DNA of 64,000 nucleotides from a bacterium (GTDB lineage Bacteria > Bacillota > Bacilli > Lactobacillales > Streptococcaceae), in NCBI GenBank assembly GCA_905221065.1, contig CAJNBS010000003.1, positions 1 to 64,000 on the forward strand, in the 5' to 3' direction. Both the position numbers and the translations under genes were made by a program. How positions within the stretch are numbered: the stretch's first letter is position 1; every line of letters starts with the position of its first letter. Below are positions 50,651-59,190 of the stretch, in pieces. The notes below the pieces were generated by a model. That model searched no databases. It had not been told where the DNA came from and saw nothing but the letters and a program-made list of their open reading frames with translations.

Positions 50651-52384
50651 ATGACAGAAATGCTTAAAGGAATCGCGGCATCTGACGGTGTTGCAGTTGC
50701 AAAAGCATATCTACTCGTTCAACCGGATTTGTCATTCGAGACTATTTCAGTCGAAGATACAAACGCAGAAGAGGCTCGTTTGGATGTAGCTCTTGAAGCT
50801 TCTCAAAACGAGCTTTCTCTTATCCGTGAGAAAGCTGTAGGTACGCTTGGTGAAGAAGCGGCTCAAGTTTTTGACGCTCATTTGATGGTTCTTGCTGACC
50901 CAGAATTGATTGGTCAGATTAAAGAAACAATTCGTGCTAAGAAAGTCAATGCAGAAGCAGGTCTTAAAGAAGTGACTGACATGTTCATCACTATCTTTGA
51001 AGGTATGGAAGACAACCCATACATGCAAGAACGTGCAGCGGATATCCGCGACGTGACAAAACGTGTATTGGCAAACCTTCTTGGTAAGAAATTACCAAAC
51101 CCAGCTTCAATCAATGAAGAAGTAATCGTGATTGCACATGACTTGACACCATCTGATACAGCTCAATTGGACAAAAACTTTGTAAAAGCTTTTGTAACCA
51201 ACATCGGTGGACGTACAAGCCACTCAGCTATCATGGCACGTACACTTGAAATTGCAGCTGTATTGGGAACAAATAACATCACTGAAGTAGTGAAAGACGG
51301 TGATATCCTTGCCGTTAACGGAATTACTGGTGAAGTGATTATCAACCCAACAGATGAACAAGCGGCAGAATTTAAAGCAGCTGGTGAAGCTTATGCTAAA
51401 CAAAAAGCTGAATGGGCACTTTTGAAAGATGCTCAAACAGTGACTGCTGACGGTAAACACTTCGAGTTGGCTGCTAACATCGGTACTCCAAAAGACGTTG
51501 AAGGTGTTAACAACAACGGTGCAGAAGCTGTTGGACTTTACCGTACAGAATTCTTGTACATGGATTCTCAAGACTTCCCAACTGAAGATGAGCAGTATGA
51601 AGCATACAAGGCTGTTCTTGAGGGAATGAATGGTAAACCAGTGGTTGTTCGTACAATGGATATCGGTGGAGATAAGGAACTTCCTTATTTCGATATGCCA
51701 CATGAAATGAACCCATTCCTTGGATTCCGTGCCCTTCGTATCTCTATTTCTGAAACTGGAGATGCAATGTTCCGTACACAAATCCGTGCCCTTCTTCGTG
51801 CTTCTGTTCATGGTCAATTGCGTATCATGTTCCCAATGGTTGCCCTTTTGAAAGAATTCCGTGCAGCTAAAGCAGTTTATGAAGAAGAAAAAGCAAACCT
51901 TCTTGCTGAAGGTGTTGCAGTTGCGGATGATATCCAAGTTGGTATCATGATTGAAATCCCTGCAGCAGCTATGCTTGCAGACCAATTTGCAAAAGAAGTA
52001 GACTTCATGTCAATTGGTACAAACGACTTGATCCAATACTCAATGGCGGCAGACCGTATGAACGAACAAGTTTCATACCTTTACCAACCATATAACCCAT
52101 CAATCCTTCGCTTGATCAACAACGTTATCAAGGCAGCTCACGCTGAAGGCAAATGGGCTGGTATGTGTGGTGAGATGGCTGGTGACCAAAAAGCTGTTCC
52201 ACTTCTTGTTGGAATGGGCTTGGATGAGTTCTCTATGTCAGCAACATCTGTACTTCGTACACGTAGCTTGATGAAGAAATTGGATACTGCTAAGATGGAA
52301 GAGTACGCTAACCGTGCCCTTACAGAGTGTTCAACAATGGAAGAAGTTCTTGAACTTCAAAAAGAATACGTTAACTTCGATTAA
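50651..52384 (+). CDS. ptsI: PTS Enzyme I
   Basis: A 577-residue enzyme taking phosphate from phosphoenolpyruvate to HPr. The HPr-binding helical domain (about 25-145) is followed by the swivel domain with the phosphorylated His191 in [11 protein letters not shown], and the C-terminal PEP-binding TIM barrel with [15 protein letters not shown] sequence, [21 protein letters not shown] and the catalytic Cys in [11 protein letters not shown]. Second gene of ptsHI; a terminator follows. Confidence 0.98.
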   Translation: MTEMLKGIAASDGVAVAKAYLLVQPDLSFETISVEDTNAEEARLDVALEASQNELSLIREKAVGTLGEEAAQVFDAHLMVLADPELIGQIKETIRAKKVNAEAGLKEVTDMFITIFEGMEDNPYMQERAADIRDVTKRVLANLLGKKLPNPASINEEVIVIAHDLTPSDTAQLDKNFVKAFVTNIGGRTSHSAIMARTLEIAAVLGTNNITEVVKDGDILAVNGITGEVIINPTDEQAAEFKAAGEAYAKQKAEWALLKDAQTVTADGKHFELAANIGTPKDVEGVNNNGAEAVGLYRTEFLYMDSQDFPTEDEQYEAYKAVLEGMNGKPVVVRTMDIGGDKELPYFDMPHEMNPFLGFRALRISISETGDAMFRTQIRALLRASVHGQLRIMFPMVALLKEFRAAKAVYEEEKANLLAEGVAVADDIQVGIMIEIPAAAMLADQFAKEVDFMSIGTNDLIQYSMAADRMNEQVSYLYQPYNPSILRLINNVIKAAHAEGKWAGMCGEMAGDQKAVPLLVGMGLDEFSMSATSVLRTRSLMKKLDTAKMEEYANRALTECSTMEEVLELQKEYVNFD

Positions 52385-52391
52385 TGTAATC

Positions 52392-52420
52392 AACCTTGCA
52401 ACCTAGTTGCAAGGTTTTTT
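52392..52420 (+). terminator. Terminator of ptsHI
   Basis: AACCTTGCAAC-CTA-GTTGCAAGGTT followed by TTTT, 7 bases after the stop. Confidence 0.92.
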
Positions 52421-52477
52421 GACGCATTTTGGAAAAGTATAGTCTTATAAAGTCCACTTTTCAATGCTCTAGAGGCA

Positions 52478-52486
52478 TGGTATAAT
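52478..52486 (+). promoter_or_regulatory. Extended -10 promoter of the YkgJ-type gene
   Basis: TGGTATAAT, 31 bases before the ATG. No clear -35 box. Confidence 0.55.
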
Positions 52487-52517
52487 AGGGGGAAGTAAAT
52501 AGAATAAGAGAGAAACC

Positions 52518-53012
52518 ATGTCTAAAGAAATTGATATTGAGTACTACCATCAACTAGCCTTGCAAAAGCAGAAGGAGCATCGCAAAGTCTTAGCTAATTT
52601 AAAGAAAAAGCCACCAAAAAACTTAGACAAGATTGCCCAGCAGATTCATCAAGAAGTCTTTGCGGAGATTGATTGCACCGCCTGTGCTAACTGTTGTAAG
52701 ACTTTAGGGCCAGACTTCAAGGAAGCAGATATTACCCGTATTGCTAAATATTTTAAGATGAAATTACCCGCTTTTGAAGCAGAGTTTCTGCAGGTAGATG
52801 AAGATGGAGATAAGGTTTTTAAATCCATGCCCTGTCCGTTTTTAGGAGGAGATAACCTCTGTTCCATCTATGATGTTCGTCCAAAGGCCTGTCGTGAATT
52901 TCCCCATACAGACCGTAAAAAGATCCATCAAATCAACCATCTAACGATTAAGAATACCTTGACCTGTCCAGCAGCCTATCTCTTTGTTGAGAAATTAAAA
53001 GATAAGTTGTAG
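52518..53012 (+). CDS. YkgJ-family cysteine cluster protein
   Basis: A 164-residue protein of the YkgJ (zinc- or iron-chelating) family. The conserved cysteines are in DCTACANCCKTLGP and in CPFLGGDNLCSIYDVRPKACREFPHT, with a last Cys in NTLTCPAAY. These probably hold a metal ion or an iron-sulfur cluster; the biological role is unknown. The N-terminal 40 residues are helical and basic. It is a single gene with its own promoter; no partner is evident. Confidence 0.85.
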   Translation: MSKEIDIEYYHQLALQKQKEHRKVLANLKKKPPKNLDKIAQQIHQEVFAEIDCTACANCCKTLGPDFKEADITRIAKYFKMKLPAFEAEFLQVDEDGDKVFKSMPCPFLGGDNLCSIYDVRPKACREFPHTDRKKIHQINHLTIKNTLTCPAAYLFVEKLKDKL

Positions 53013-53161
53013 AGATGTAAAGGATAAAAGATTTCTAATAATAACTAGCAATGTGAAGGGAGTACTCCTGTGCCTAGACCAAAACAAAAGAGGAGCTAAT
53101 GCTGGCCTCTAAGGAGAACTATGAAAAGCTTAAGCGTTTCATCTAAACGTTATATAAGTTT

Positions 53162-53191
53162 AAAAGGGCTATCAAGTGATGGAGCCCTTTT
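53162..53191 (-). terminator. Terminator of dhaS-dhaQ
   Basis: AAAAGGGCT and AGCCCTTTT form a 9-base stem with a 12-base loop; it lies 17 bases after the dhaQ stop on the minus strand and can also stop the gene at 52518. The preceding 150 bases hold no gene that I can support. Confidence 0.7.
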
Positions 53192-53207
53192 GAGTTATAC
53201 AAGCAAA

Positions 53208-54197
53208 TTACCATGCAAAAGCTGTCGTTGGAGCATTAAGAGCTTCTAACCATTGCATATTCTTTACAGGGCACAGAGTTACGGATATACCTGCCATATC
53301 CAGACTAGTCATAAATGTTCCTGATTTTATAAATGTGATAGTGACTCCTTCAATTTCTAGTAGTTGAAGGAGATCATTGAGAAATATGCCCATTTCTAGG
53401 TTGGTAGTAGTGCCTAGATTATTTACAAGCAATATAAATTGATCACCCTTTTTCCAATGATAGTGTAATCTTAATTTGCTTATAATTTCATTCGCAAGGA
53501 TTTCCGAAGATTGAAATGGGACGATACGATATCCTTCTTCGCCATGTATCCCTATGCCATAGGAAATATTTCCTTCTTCCAAGTTAAATAGTGGAAGGGT
53601 GGTTTGGGGTAGACTAGCGGATTTCCTTGCAAAGCCAATCGTTGCGATTTCGGGAGCAAGTTCATGACCTAAATCGGTTAGTTGTTCTATGTCAGCACCA
53701 TTTTGAGCTGCAAATCCTAGGGTTTTATGAAGTAAGATTGTCCCTGCAAGCCCTCTTCCTCTAATTTGAAATCTATTGTGGGGTTCAATTGAAATATCGT
53801 CGTGTGCTAGACTATAGCCGACCTTAATGCCTTCTTGTCTAGCAGTATTAATAGCTGAGCTAAATTCTTTGATGTCTGCTTCGAAATTTTTTACAATGAT
53901 GAAGACACCGTGACCATTGTTTAAAAAACGAATGGACTCTAAGATTTCAGTTCTGGTAGGTGGAGTAAATAATTGGCCATAGATAGCAGCGGTAAGCATT
54001 CCTTCTCCCACATATCCAATATGCGCAGGTTCGTGACCGGAACCTCCACCCGACAATATTGGAACCTGATGAGGATTGCGATTTTTTTGATAGACTAATG
54101 GTAAGGTAGGGTGTTTTTCTAATTCAGGATGACTGCGGACAGTTGCCGAAATGTAACTTGAAATAATTTTCTGTTTATGATTTGAAATAAATGTCAT
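53208..54197 (-). CDS. dhaQ: DhaK paralogue, probable DhaQ coactivator
   Basis: A 329-residue dihydroxyacetone-binding protein of the DhaK family. It keeps the GGGSGHEPAHIGYVGEGML loop and the histidine that binds dihydroxyacetone covalently (His218, in YGIGIHGEEGY). In Lactococcus lactis such a second copy, DhaQ, senses dihydroxyacetone and joins DhaS to activate dhaKLM. It overlaps dhaS by 4 bases and is divergent from dhaKLM, exactly that arrangement, so I call it DhaQ. Loss of kinase function is inferred from context, not from a visible mutation. Confidence 0.85.
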   Translation of the reverse strand: MTFISNHKQKIISSYISATVRSHPELEKHPTLPLVYQKNRNPHQVPILSGGGSGHEPAHIGYVGEGMLTAAIYGQLFTPPTRTEILESIRFLNNGHGVFIIVKNFEADIKEFSSAINTARQEGIKVGYSLAHDDISIEPHNRFQIRGRGLAGTILLHKTLGFAAQNGADIEQLTDLGHELAPEIATIGFARKSASLPQTTLPLFNLEEGNISYGIGIHGEEGYRIVPFQSSEILANEIISKLRLHYHWKKGDQFILLVNNLGTTTNLEMGIFLNDLLQLLEIEGVTITFIKSGTFMTSLDMAGISVTLCPVKNMQWLEALNAPTTAFAW

Positions 54198-54724
54198 TGT
54201 GGTCTCTTTCCAATAATTGTCATGATTAGAAAGTCTGGTTGTGGAACTGGACTTTTTTTATTGACGTAAGCCTTCACGATTTCTGCTAGAGCATGTGAAT
54301 GATAGTCTAACAAAAAACAAGTATAAGCAGATGAATCGATATCAATCTGACCATATTCTCTTAAAATTTTTGATACAAGCAAACGACAGTAGCTGATAAA
54401 GTGGTCATAGAAGTTATTTTGCCCTTGAATATCAAAAAGTTGAATATAAAAGTCACGCTCTTGTTCGAAATAAAAAAATAATTCTTGTAATAGTTTTTGG
54501 CCTGAAATGAAGTCCAAGTTATTGGTGATATACTCGGTTAAGTCATTTTCAAATATCCAGTCGAGCAGTTCATATTTGTCAAGAAAGTGATTATAAAAGG
54601 TCTGTCTACGAATGCCAGCTGATTCCATGATATCTACAATAGAGATTTTGTCAAATTCTCTAGTAGCTAATAGGTCTCTAAATGCCTTGGCAATCCGTTT
54701 TTTTGTAATAAGTGATGATGCCAT
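54194..54724 (-). CDS. dhaS: TetR-family activator DhaS
   Basis: A 176-residue TetR-fold regulator. The helix-turn-helix is in about residues 9-55 (ITKKRIAKAFRDLL, ISIVDIMESAGIRRQTFYNH, followed by FLDKYELLDWIFEND), characteristic of the DhaS subgroup; the C-terminal half has no small-ligand signature, as DhaQ does the sensing. I start at ATG 54724 (MASSLITKKR), with AAAGG upstream and alignment to the lactococcal start, rather than nine codons earlier at 54751, which lacks a ribosome site. It activates dhaKLM through the operator at 54787. Confidence 0.88.
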   Translation of the reverse strand: MASSLITKKRIAKAFRDLLATREFDKISIVDIMESAGIRRQTFYNHFLDKYELLDWIFENDLTEYITNNLDFISGQKLLQELFFYFEQERDFYIQLFDIQGQNNFYDHFISYCRLLVSKILREYGQIDIDSSAYTCFLLDYHSHALAEIVKAYVNKKSPVPQPDFLIMTIIGKRPQ

Positions 54725-54786
54725 AGGAAACCTTTCTGTTACTTCCTTCATTTTACCAAAAAAATGTTTGAAACGGGTTTAAAAGG

Positions 54787-54808
54787 GGACAAATAATAGA
54801 ATCTGTCC
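54787..54808. promoter_or_regulatory. DhaS operator
   Basis: GGACAAAT, six bases, then ATCTGTCC. This matches the lactococcal DhaS site as I recall it, GGACACAT-N6-ATTTGTCC, in spacing and in all but two bases. Its centre is about 47 bases before the predicted dhaK start, suitable for activation. Confidence 0.8.
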
Positions 54809-54832
54809 CTTATCAGCCAGCAATAAAAAATA

Positions 54833-54852
54833 TATAATGAAAGCGAAAACAA
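54833..54852 (+). promoter_or_regulatory. dhaK -10 box with overlapping perfect cre site
   Basis: TATAAT (54833-54838) is followed by and overlaps ATGAAAGCGAAAACAA (54837-54852), which meets the cre consensus at all 16 positions. CcpA bound here would cover the transcription start. The -35 region (TTATCA, 54810-54815) is poor, as expected of an activator-dependent promoter. Confidence 0.8.
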
Positions 54853-54877
54853 AGTTACATGCCGAAAGGAGTTTCTC

Positions 54878-55867
54878 ATGAAAAAAATTATAAATGAACC
54901 GACACAAGTTGTTGATGAAATGTTGCAGGGATTATCATTCATGCATGATGACTTGGTAGAACGTTTAGATGGTTTTGATGTCATCGTTAGAAAGGCAGAA
55001 AAGACAGGAAAAGTTGGACTCATTTCAGGTGGAGGTTCAGGACATGAACCAAGTCATGCTGGATTTGTAGGAGAAGGAATGCTGTCTGCTGCCATTTGTG
55101 GAGCAGTCTTCACTTCACCTACTCCGGACCAAATTTTAGAAGCCATTAAGGCGGCTGATGAAGGTGCTGGAGTTTTCATGGTCATCAAGAACTATTCTGG
55201 TGACATTATGAACTTTGAAATTGCACAAGAACTTGCTGAAATGGAAGGTATTGATGTAGCAAGTGTTGTAGTTGATGATGATATCGCTGTTGAAAATAGT
55301 CTCTATACCCAAGGGCGTCGAGGTGTTGCAGGTACTATATTAGTCCATAAAATTTTGGGTGCTGCAGCTCGTTCTGGTAAATCATTAGCTGAAATGAAGG
55401 ACTTGGCCGACAAACTTGTTTTAGAAATTAAAACAATTGGGCTGGCCTTGTCTGGAGCAACTGTTCCTGAAGTTGGCAAACCAGGATTTGTTTTAGAAGA
55501 CGATGAATTTGAATATGGAGTTGGTATTCACGGTGAGCCAGGGTATAAGAAAGAGAAAATGCAGCCTTCCGCACAATTGGCATCAGAGTTGGTTGAAAAA
55601 TTATCGAAAGGTTTCCAACTTAAAGCTGGCGAACGCTATGGCCTTCTCATTAATGGTTTAGGAAGCACGCCTCTTATGGAACAATATGTATTCGCAAATG
55701 ATGTGGCTAAATTGCTCCATGAAAAAGGTGTTCAGTTGGCATTTAAGAAAATTGGAAACTACATGACTTCAATCGATATGGCTGGTTTGTCATTAACATT
55801 GATTCGATTGGCAGATGATGAATGGTTGGATGCTCTAAATGCACCTGTTACTACACCAGCTTGGTAA
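54878..55867 (+). CDS. dhaK: PTS-dependent dihydroxyacetone kinase, subunit DhaK
   Basis: A 329-residue substrate-binding subunit. Dihydroxyacetone is held covalently by His218 (YGVGIHGEPGY), with His56 in GGGSGHEPSHAGF and the Asp of NYSGDIMNF helping catalysis. It works with DhaL, which carries ADP/ATP, and with DhaM, which takes phosphate from HPr. The ribosome site GAAAGGAG fits. First gene of dhaKLM; product dihydroxyacetone phosphate enters glycolysis. Confidence 0.95.
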   Translation: MKKIINEPTQVVDEMLQGLSFMHDDLVERLDGFDVIVRKAEKTGKVGLISGGGSGHEPSHAGFVGEGMLSAAICGAVFTSPTPDQILEAIKAADEGAGVFMVIKNYSGDIMNFEIAQELAEMEGIDVASVVVDDDIAVENSLYTQGRRGVAGTILVHKILGAAARSGKSLAEMKDLADKLVLEIKTIGLALSGATVPEVGKPGFVLEDDEFEYGVGIHGEPGYKKEKMQPSAQLASELVEKLSKGFQLKAGERYGLLINGLGSTPLMEQYVFANDVAKLLHEKGVQLAFKKIGNYMTSIDMAGLSLTLIRLADDEWLDALNAPVTTPAW

Positions 55868-55888
55868 AACTCAAGGAGGAAATGTCAA

Positions 55889-56464
55889 ATGAATGCTGAA
55901 CAAGCTCTTGAATGGATGAAGCTTTTTAATGAAAAGATTCAAGAACAGAAAGATTATCTTAGTGAGCTAGACACTCCTATAGGTGATGGAGACCACGGTG
56001 GAAATATGGCGCGTGGCATGGCTGCAGTTATGGAAAACTTAGAAGGCAAGAAATTTGAGACAAGTAGTGATGTTTTTAAACTTGTTTCAATGCAACTACT
56101 GAGTAAGGTAGGCGGTGCTTCTGGTCCCTTGTATGGCTCTGCTTTTATGGGCATGGCCAGGGCTGATTCAAATTCGAAATTAGAAGAAATCTTACAAAGT
56201 GGTTTGGATATGATTGTCAAACGTGGTAAAGCAGAAGTTGGAGAAAAGACAATGGTTGATGTTTGGACTCCTGTTATTGCTGCCTTGTCTGCTGGCCAGT
56301 TGACTCAAGAGGTTATTGATAAGGTAGTGAATGCTACCAAAGATTTACTTGCAACTAAAGGAAGGGCATCTTATGTAGGAGAACGTTCTCTTGGACATAT
56401 TGATCCTGGATCATTCTCATCAGGATTACTCTTTACTGCTCTTTTAGAAACTGGGGTGGTTTAA
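55889..56464 (+). CDS. dhaL: PTS-dependent dihydroxyacetone kinase, subunit DhaL
   Basis: A 191-residue helical barrel subunit holding ADP as a cofactor, rephosphorylated by DhaM. The magnesium aspartates Asp28, Asp33 and Asp35 are in LDTPIGDGDHGGNM, and GGASGPLYGSAFMG and VGERSLGHIDPGSFSS contact the nucleotide. Length is standard. Shares one base with dhaM (TTTAATGG) and is 21 bases after dhaK. Confidence 0.95.
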   Translation: MNAEQALEWMKLFNEKIQEQKDYLSELDTPIGDGDHGGNMARGMAAVMENLEGKKFETSSDVFKLVSMQLLSKVGGASGPLYGSAFMGMARADSNSKLEEILQSGLDMIVKRGKAEVGEKTMVDVWTPVIAALSAGQLTQEVIDKVVNATKDLLATKGRASYVGERSLGHIDPGSFSSGLLFTALLETGVV

Positions 56465-56838
56465 TGGGAAGTATTGGTCTTATTATCGTTTCACATTCCA
56501 AACACATTGCACAAGGTGTCGTTGAACTGATTAGTGAAGTAGCTAAAGATGTTCCGATTACTTATGTAGGAGGAACCGAAGATGGAGGAATTGGAACGAG
56601 TTTTGATCAAGTAGATAGGGTTGTTTCCGAAAATCCAGCAGATACTTTACTTGCTTTTTTTGACCTAGGTTCTGCTAAAATGAACTTAGAAATGGTGGCT
56701 GATTTCAGTGATAAGAGTATCATCATCAATAGTGTTCCAATTGTAGAAGGTGCCTATACTGCAGCTGCTCTTCTTCAGGCTGGGGCAGAACTGTCGGTTA
56801 TTCAAACACAGTTGGCTGAGCTTGAAATCAACAAATAA
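56464..56838 (+). CDS. dhaM: PTS-dependent dihydroxyacetone kinase, phosphotransferase DhaM
   Basis: A 124-residue EIIA-mannose-type domain with phosphorylated His11 in IIVSHSKHIAQG. It receives phosphate from HPr, made at 50382, and passes it to DhaL-ADP. It is the short single-domain form usual in Firmicutes, in contrast to the three-domain protein of E. coli. It ends the operon; no glycerol facilitator gene follows. Confidence 0.94.
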   Translation: MGSIGLIIVSHSKHIAQGVVELISEVAKDVPITYVGGTEDGGIGTSFDQVDRVVSENPADTLLAFFDLGSAKMNLEMVADFSDKSIIINSVPIVEGAYTAAALLQAGAELSVIQTQLAELEINK

Positions 56839-56919
56839 GGAATTTACTATAACTCTTTTTATAGGTGGGCTATTGATTATCTCAACTATCAAATTTTAAG
56901 TAGATTATTACAAAATCAG

Positions 56920-56949
56920 AAAGGGATTGCTTTATGCAGTTCCTTTTTT
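56920..56949 (+). terminator. Terminator of dhaKLM
   Basis: AAAGGGATTGC and GCAGTTCCTTT (two wobbles) around a five-base loop, followed by TTTT, 82 bases after the dhaM stop. Confidence 0.7.
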
Positions 56950-57250
56950 ATTTTAACAGGAGTAAAGACATAGAGTTTCTAAATTGTGAACCATTCAAAA
57001 CTAATTGGGATGGGACTATTCTAGCTTTAGAATCCTTCAAAAACTAAAATTTAAGGCAATCAATGGCTTAGAAGAGTACTAAAACATTTAGTTTATAGGA
57101 ATTCTAAGTCTAGAATTACATGGATATTTATGAAAATAGAGGATTCGATAGTTAGAATTGTTCTATTCTGAAAGATTTGGGCTGTCAATTGTATAGGATA
57201 GTGTTCGAATTTTTTCAAGTTATTAAATTAGTTAATTGTGTGAAGTGCTT
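56950..57250 (+). other. AT-rich intergenic spacer; no gene seen
   Basis: About 300 bases with stops in all frames, no recognisable repeat, no tRNA and no fragment of a known protein. Imperfect local repeats of the type TCTAGCTTTAGAAT and GTCTAGAATTAC occur near 57020 and 57110 but I cannot attach meaning to them. Confidence 0.5.
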
Positions 57251-57252
57251 TA

Positions 57253-57261
57253 TGTTATAAT
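57253..57261 (+). promoter_or_regulatory. Extended -10 promoter of the HAD phosphatase gene
   Basis: TGTTATAAT, 36 bases before the TTG start. Confidence 0.5.
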
Positions 57262-57297
57262 ATTCTTAATGAATTTTCAGAAAGGAAAAACATCAAA

Positions 57298-57990
57298 TTG
57301 TCCTACAAATTTCTACTTTTTGACCTTGACCATACTCTTCTTGATTTTGATGCTGCTGAAGATGTGGCTTTGACCCAACTTCTAAAAGAAGAAGGAGTTG
57401 CAGATATTCAGTCTTATAAAGATTATTACGTTCCTATGAACAAGGCTCTTTGGAAGGACTTGGAGCAAAAGAAAATCAGTAAACAAGAGCTGGTTAACAC
57501 GCGCTTTTCTCGTTTATTTGCCCATTTTGGACAGGAAAAAGACGGTAGTTTTCTAGCCCAGCGTTACCAGTTTTACTTAGCCCAGCAGGGACAAACTCTT
57601 TCGGGCGCTCATGAACTCTTAGACAACCTCATTGAGCGAGATTATGAGCTATATGCTGCGACAAATGGCATTACTGCCATTCAGACAGGTCGTTTGGTTC
57701 AATCGGGTCTGGCACCTTATTTCAATCAAGTCTTTATCTCTGAACAGTTGCAAACACAAAAGCCTGATGCACTCTTTTATGAAAAAATTGGTCAGCAGAT
57801 TGCAGGTTTTAGCAAAGAAAAGACGCTGATGATTGGAGATTCCCTAACCGCCGACATTCAAGGTGGCAATAATGCGGGGATAGACACGATTTGGTACAAC
57901 CCTCATCACCTAGAAAATCATACACAAGCCCAGCCGACTTACGAAGTCCATTCTTATCAAGACTTGCTGGATTGCTTAGATAAACTGTAA
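57298..57990 (+). CDS. HAD hydrolase, YjjG-type pyrimidine 5'-nucleotidase
   Basis: A 230-residue haloacid dehalogenase-superfamily phosphatase with DxD nucleophile motif LLFDLDHTLLDFD at the N-terminus, the Thr motif YAATNGI, the Lys motif QKPDALFYEKI and the acidic MIGDSLTADIQGG. The LDFD/AE pattern after motif I is that of the YjjG subgroup, which dephosphorylates non-canonical nucleotides (for example dUMP analogues). It starts at TTG, after AAAGGA at about 11 bases. A terminator follows immediately. Confidence 0.87.
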   Translation: MSYKFLLFDLDHTLLDFDAAEDVALTQLLKEEGVADIQSYKDYYVPMNKALWKDLEQKKISKQELVNTRFSRLFAHFGQEKDGSFLAQRYQFYLAQQGQTLSGAHELLDNLIERDYELYAATNGITAIQTGRLVQSGLAPYFNQVFISEQLQTQKPDALFYEKIGQQIAGFSKEKTLMIGDSLTADIQGGNNAGIDTIWYNPHHLENHTQAQPTYEVHSYQDLLDCLDKL

Positions 57991-58015
57991 AAAGTGGTTT
58001 CCATAGCCACTTTTT
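57989..58015 (+). terminator. Terminator of the HAD gene, overlapping the ung promoter
   Basis: AAAAAGTGG and CCACTTTTT form a 9-base stem starting within the stop codon; the -10 box of ung begins 3 bases later. Confidence 0.8.
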
Positions 58016-58023
58016 GCTATAAT
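58015..58023 (+). promoter_or_regulatory. Extended -10 promoter of ung
   Basis: TGCTATAAT lies 28 bases before the ung ATG, directly after the terminator stem. It rules out the upstream start at 57994. Confidence 0.6.
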
Positions 58024-58050
58024 AGAGGCAGTAAAACGAAGGAGTTGGCT

Positions 58051-58704
58051 ATGGAACACTCGTCTTGGCATGCTTTGATTAAGAAGCAATTACCTGAAGG
58101 TTATTTTGGTAAAATCAATCAGTTTATGAACCAGGTCTATGCTCAGGGAACTGTTTATCCACCTAAGGAAAAGGTTTTTCAGGCTCTCTTGACTACACCG
58201 CTTGAAGAAGTTAAGGTGGTGATTTTAGGGCAAGACCCCTATCACGGGCCAGGTCAAGCGCAGGGCTTGAGTTTTTCTGTTCCTGACTCTATCCCAGCTC
58301 CGCCATCCTTGCAAAATATCTTGAAAGAATTGTCAGATGATATCGGAGTTAAGAAATCCCATGATTTGACGGCTTGGGCTGAGCAAGGAGTCTTACTTCT
58401 CAATGCTTGCTTGACTGTTCCTGCTGGTCAGGCCAATGGTCATGCTGGGCAGATATGGGAGCCATTTACAGATGCTGTGATTCAGGTGGTTAATCAACTA
58501 GATAAGCCAGTGGTCTTTGTACTCTGGGGAGCCTATGCACGCAAGAAGAAGGCCTTGGTTACCAATCCTCACCACTTGATTATCGAATCAGCCCATCCCA
58601 GTCCTTTGTCAGTTTATAGAGGATTTTGGGGTTCCAAACCTTTTTCCAAGGCCAATGCATTTTTAAAAGAGACAGGACAAGAGCCAATCGATTGGCTTAG
58701 ATAA
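58051..58704 (+). CDS. ung: Uracil-DNA glycosylase
   Basis: A 217-residue family 1 enzyme removing uracil from DNA. The start [13 protein letters not shown] follows AAGGAG and gives the usual streptococcal length. The catalytic Asp62 lies in [21 protein letters not shown], and the DNA-intercalation loop is [16 protein letters not shown] with the essential His. Nine bases separate it from the Nudix gene, so this and the following genes up to pyrC are likely one unit. Confidence 0.97.
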   Translation: MEHSSWHALIKKQLPEGYFGKINQFMNQVYAQGTVYPPKEKVFQALLTTPLEEVKVVILGQDPYHGPGQAQGLSFSVPDSIPAPPSLQNILKELSDDIGVKKSHDLTAWAEQGVLLLNACLTVPAGQANGHAGQIWEPFTDAVIQVVNQLDKPVVFVLWGAYARKKKALVTNPHHLIIESAHPSPLSVYRGFWGSKPFSKANAFLKETGQEPIDWLR

Positions 58705-58713
58705 GGAGAGAAT

Positions 58714-59178
58714 ATGCCTCAGTTAGCGACGATTTGCTACATTGATAACGGGAAAGAACTGCTCATGCTCCACCGTAATAAGAAACCCAATGATGTTCAT
58801 GAAGGGAAATGGATTGGCGTGGGTGGTAAGCTAGAGCGTGGTGAGACACCTCAAGAATGCGCGGCGCGTGAAATCCTCGAAGAAACAGGGCTCAAAGCCA
58901 AGCCAGTTCTAAAAGGTGTTATCACTTTTCCAGAATTTACGCCAGATTTAGACTGGTACACCTATGTTTTTAAGGTGACGGAGTTTGAGGGTGAATTGAT
59001 TGATTGCAACGAGGGAACGCTAGAATGGGTTCCCTATGATGAGGTTTTGAGCAAGCCAACTTGGGAAGGTGACCACACCTTTGTTGAATGGCTTTTAGAG
59101 GACAAACCCTTCTTTTCAGCCAAGTTTGTTTATGATGGGGATAAATTGTTGGATACCCAAGTCGATTTCTATGAATAA
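58714..59178 (+). CDS. mutX: Nudix hydrolase, MutX-like 8-oxo-dGTP diphosphatase
   Basis: A 154-residue Nudix enzyme with the complete box GGKLERGETPQECAAREI followed by LEETGL. Relatives of this length in streptococci hydrolyse 8-oxo-dGTP and so prevent oxidative mutation; streptococci make much hydrogen peroxide. The neighbouring ung supports a role in DNA-precursor hygiene, though substrate is inferred. Confidence 0.87.
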   Translation: MPQLATICYIDNGKELLMLHRNKKPNDVHEGKWIGVGGKLERGETPQECAAREILEETGLKAKPVLKGVITFPEFTPDLDWYTYVFKVTEFEGELIDCNEGTLEWVPYDEVLSKPTWEGDHTFVEWLLEDKPFFSAKFVYDGDKLLDTQVDFYE

Positions 59179-59190
59179 AGGAGAAAGTAG

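Noticed and set aside
53040..53160. Short frames between the YkgJ-type gene and dhaQ (for example ATG 53099 and ATG 53121)
   Set aside because: No ribosome site with conserved product, one runs into the terminator and the next gene's antisense strand; no protein family recognised.
57994..58050. N-terminal extension of ung
   Set aside because: The region is the HAD terminator and the ung -10 box; ATG 58051 has an AAGGAG site and gives the normal length.
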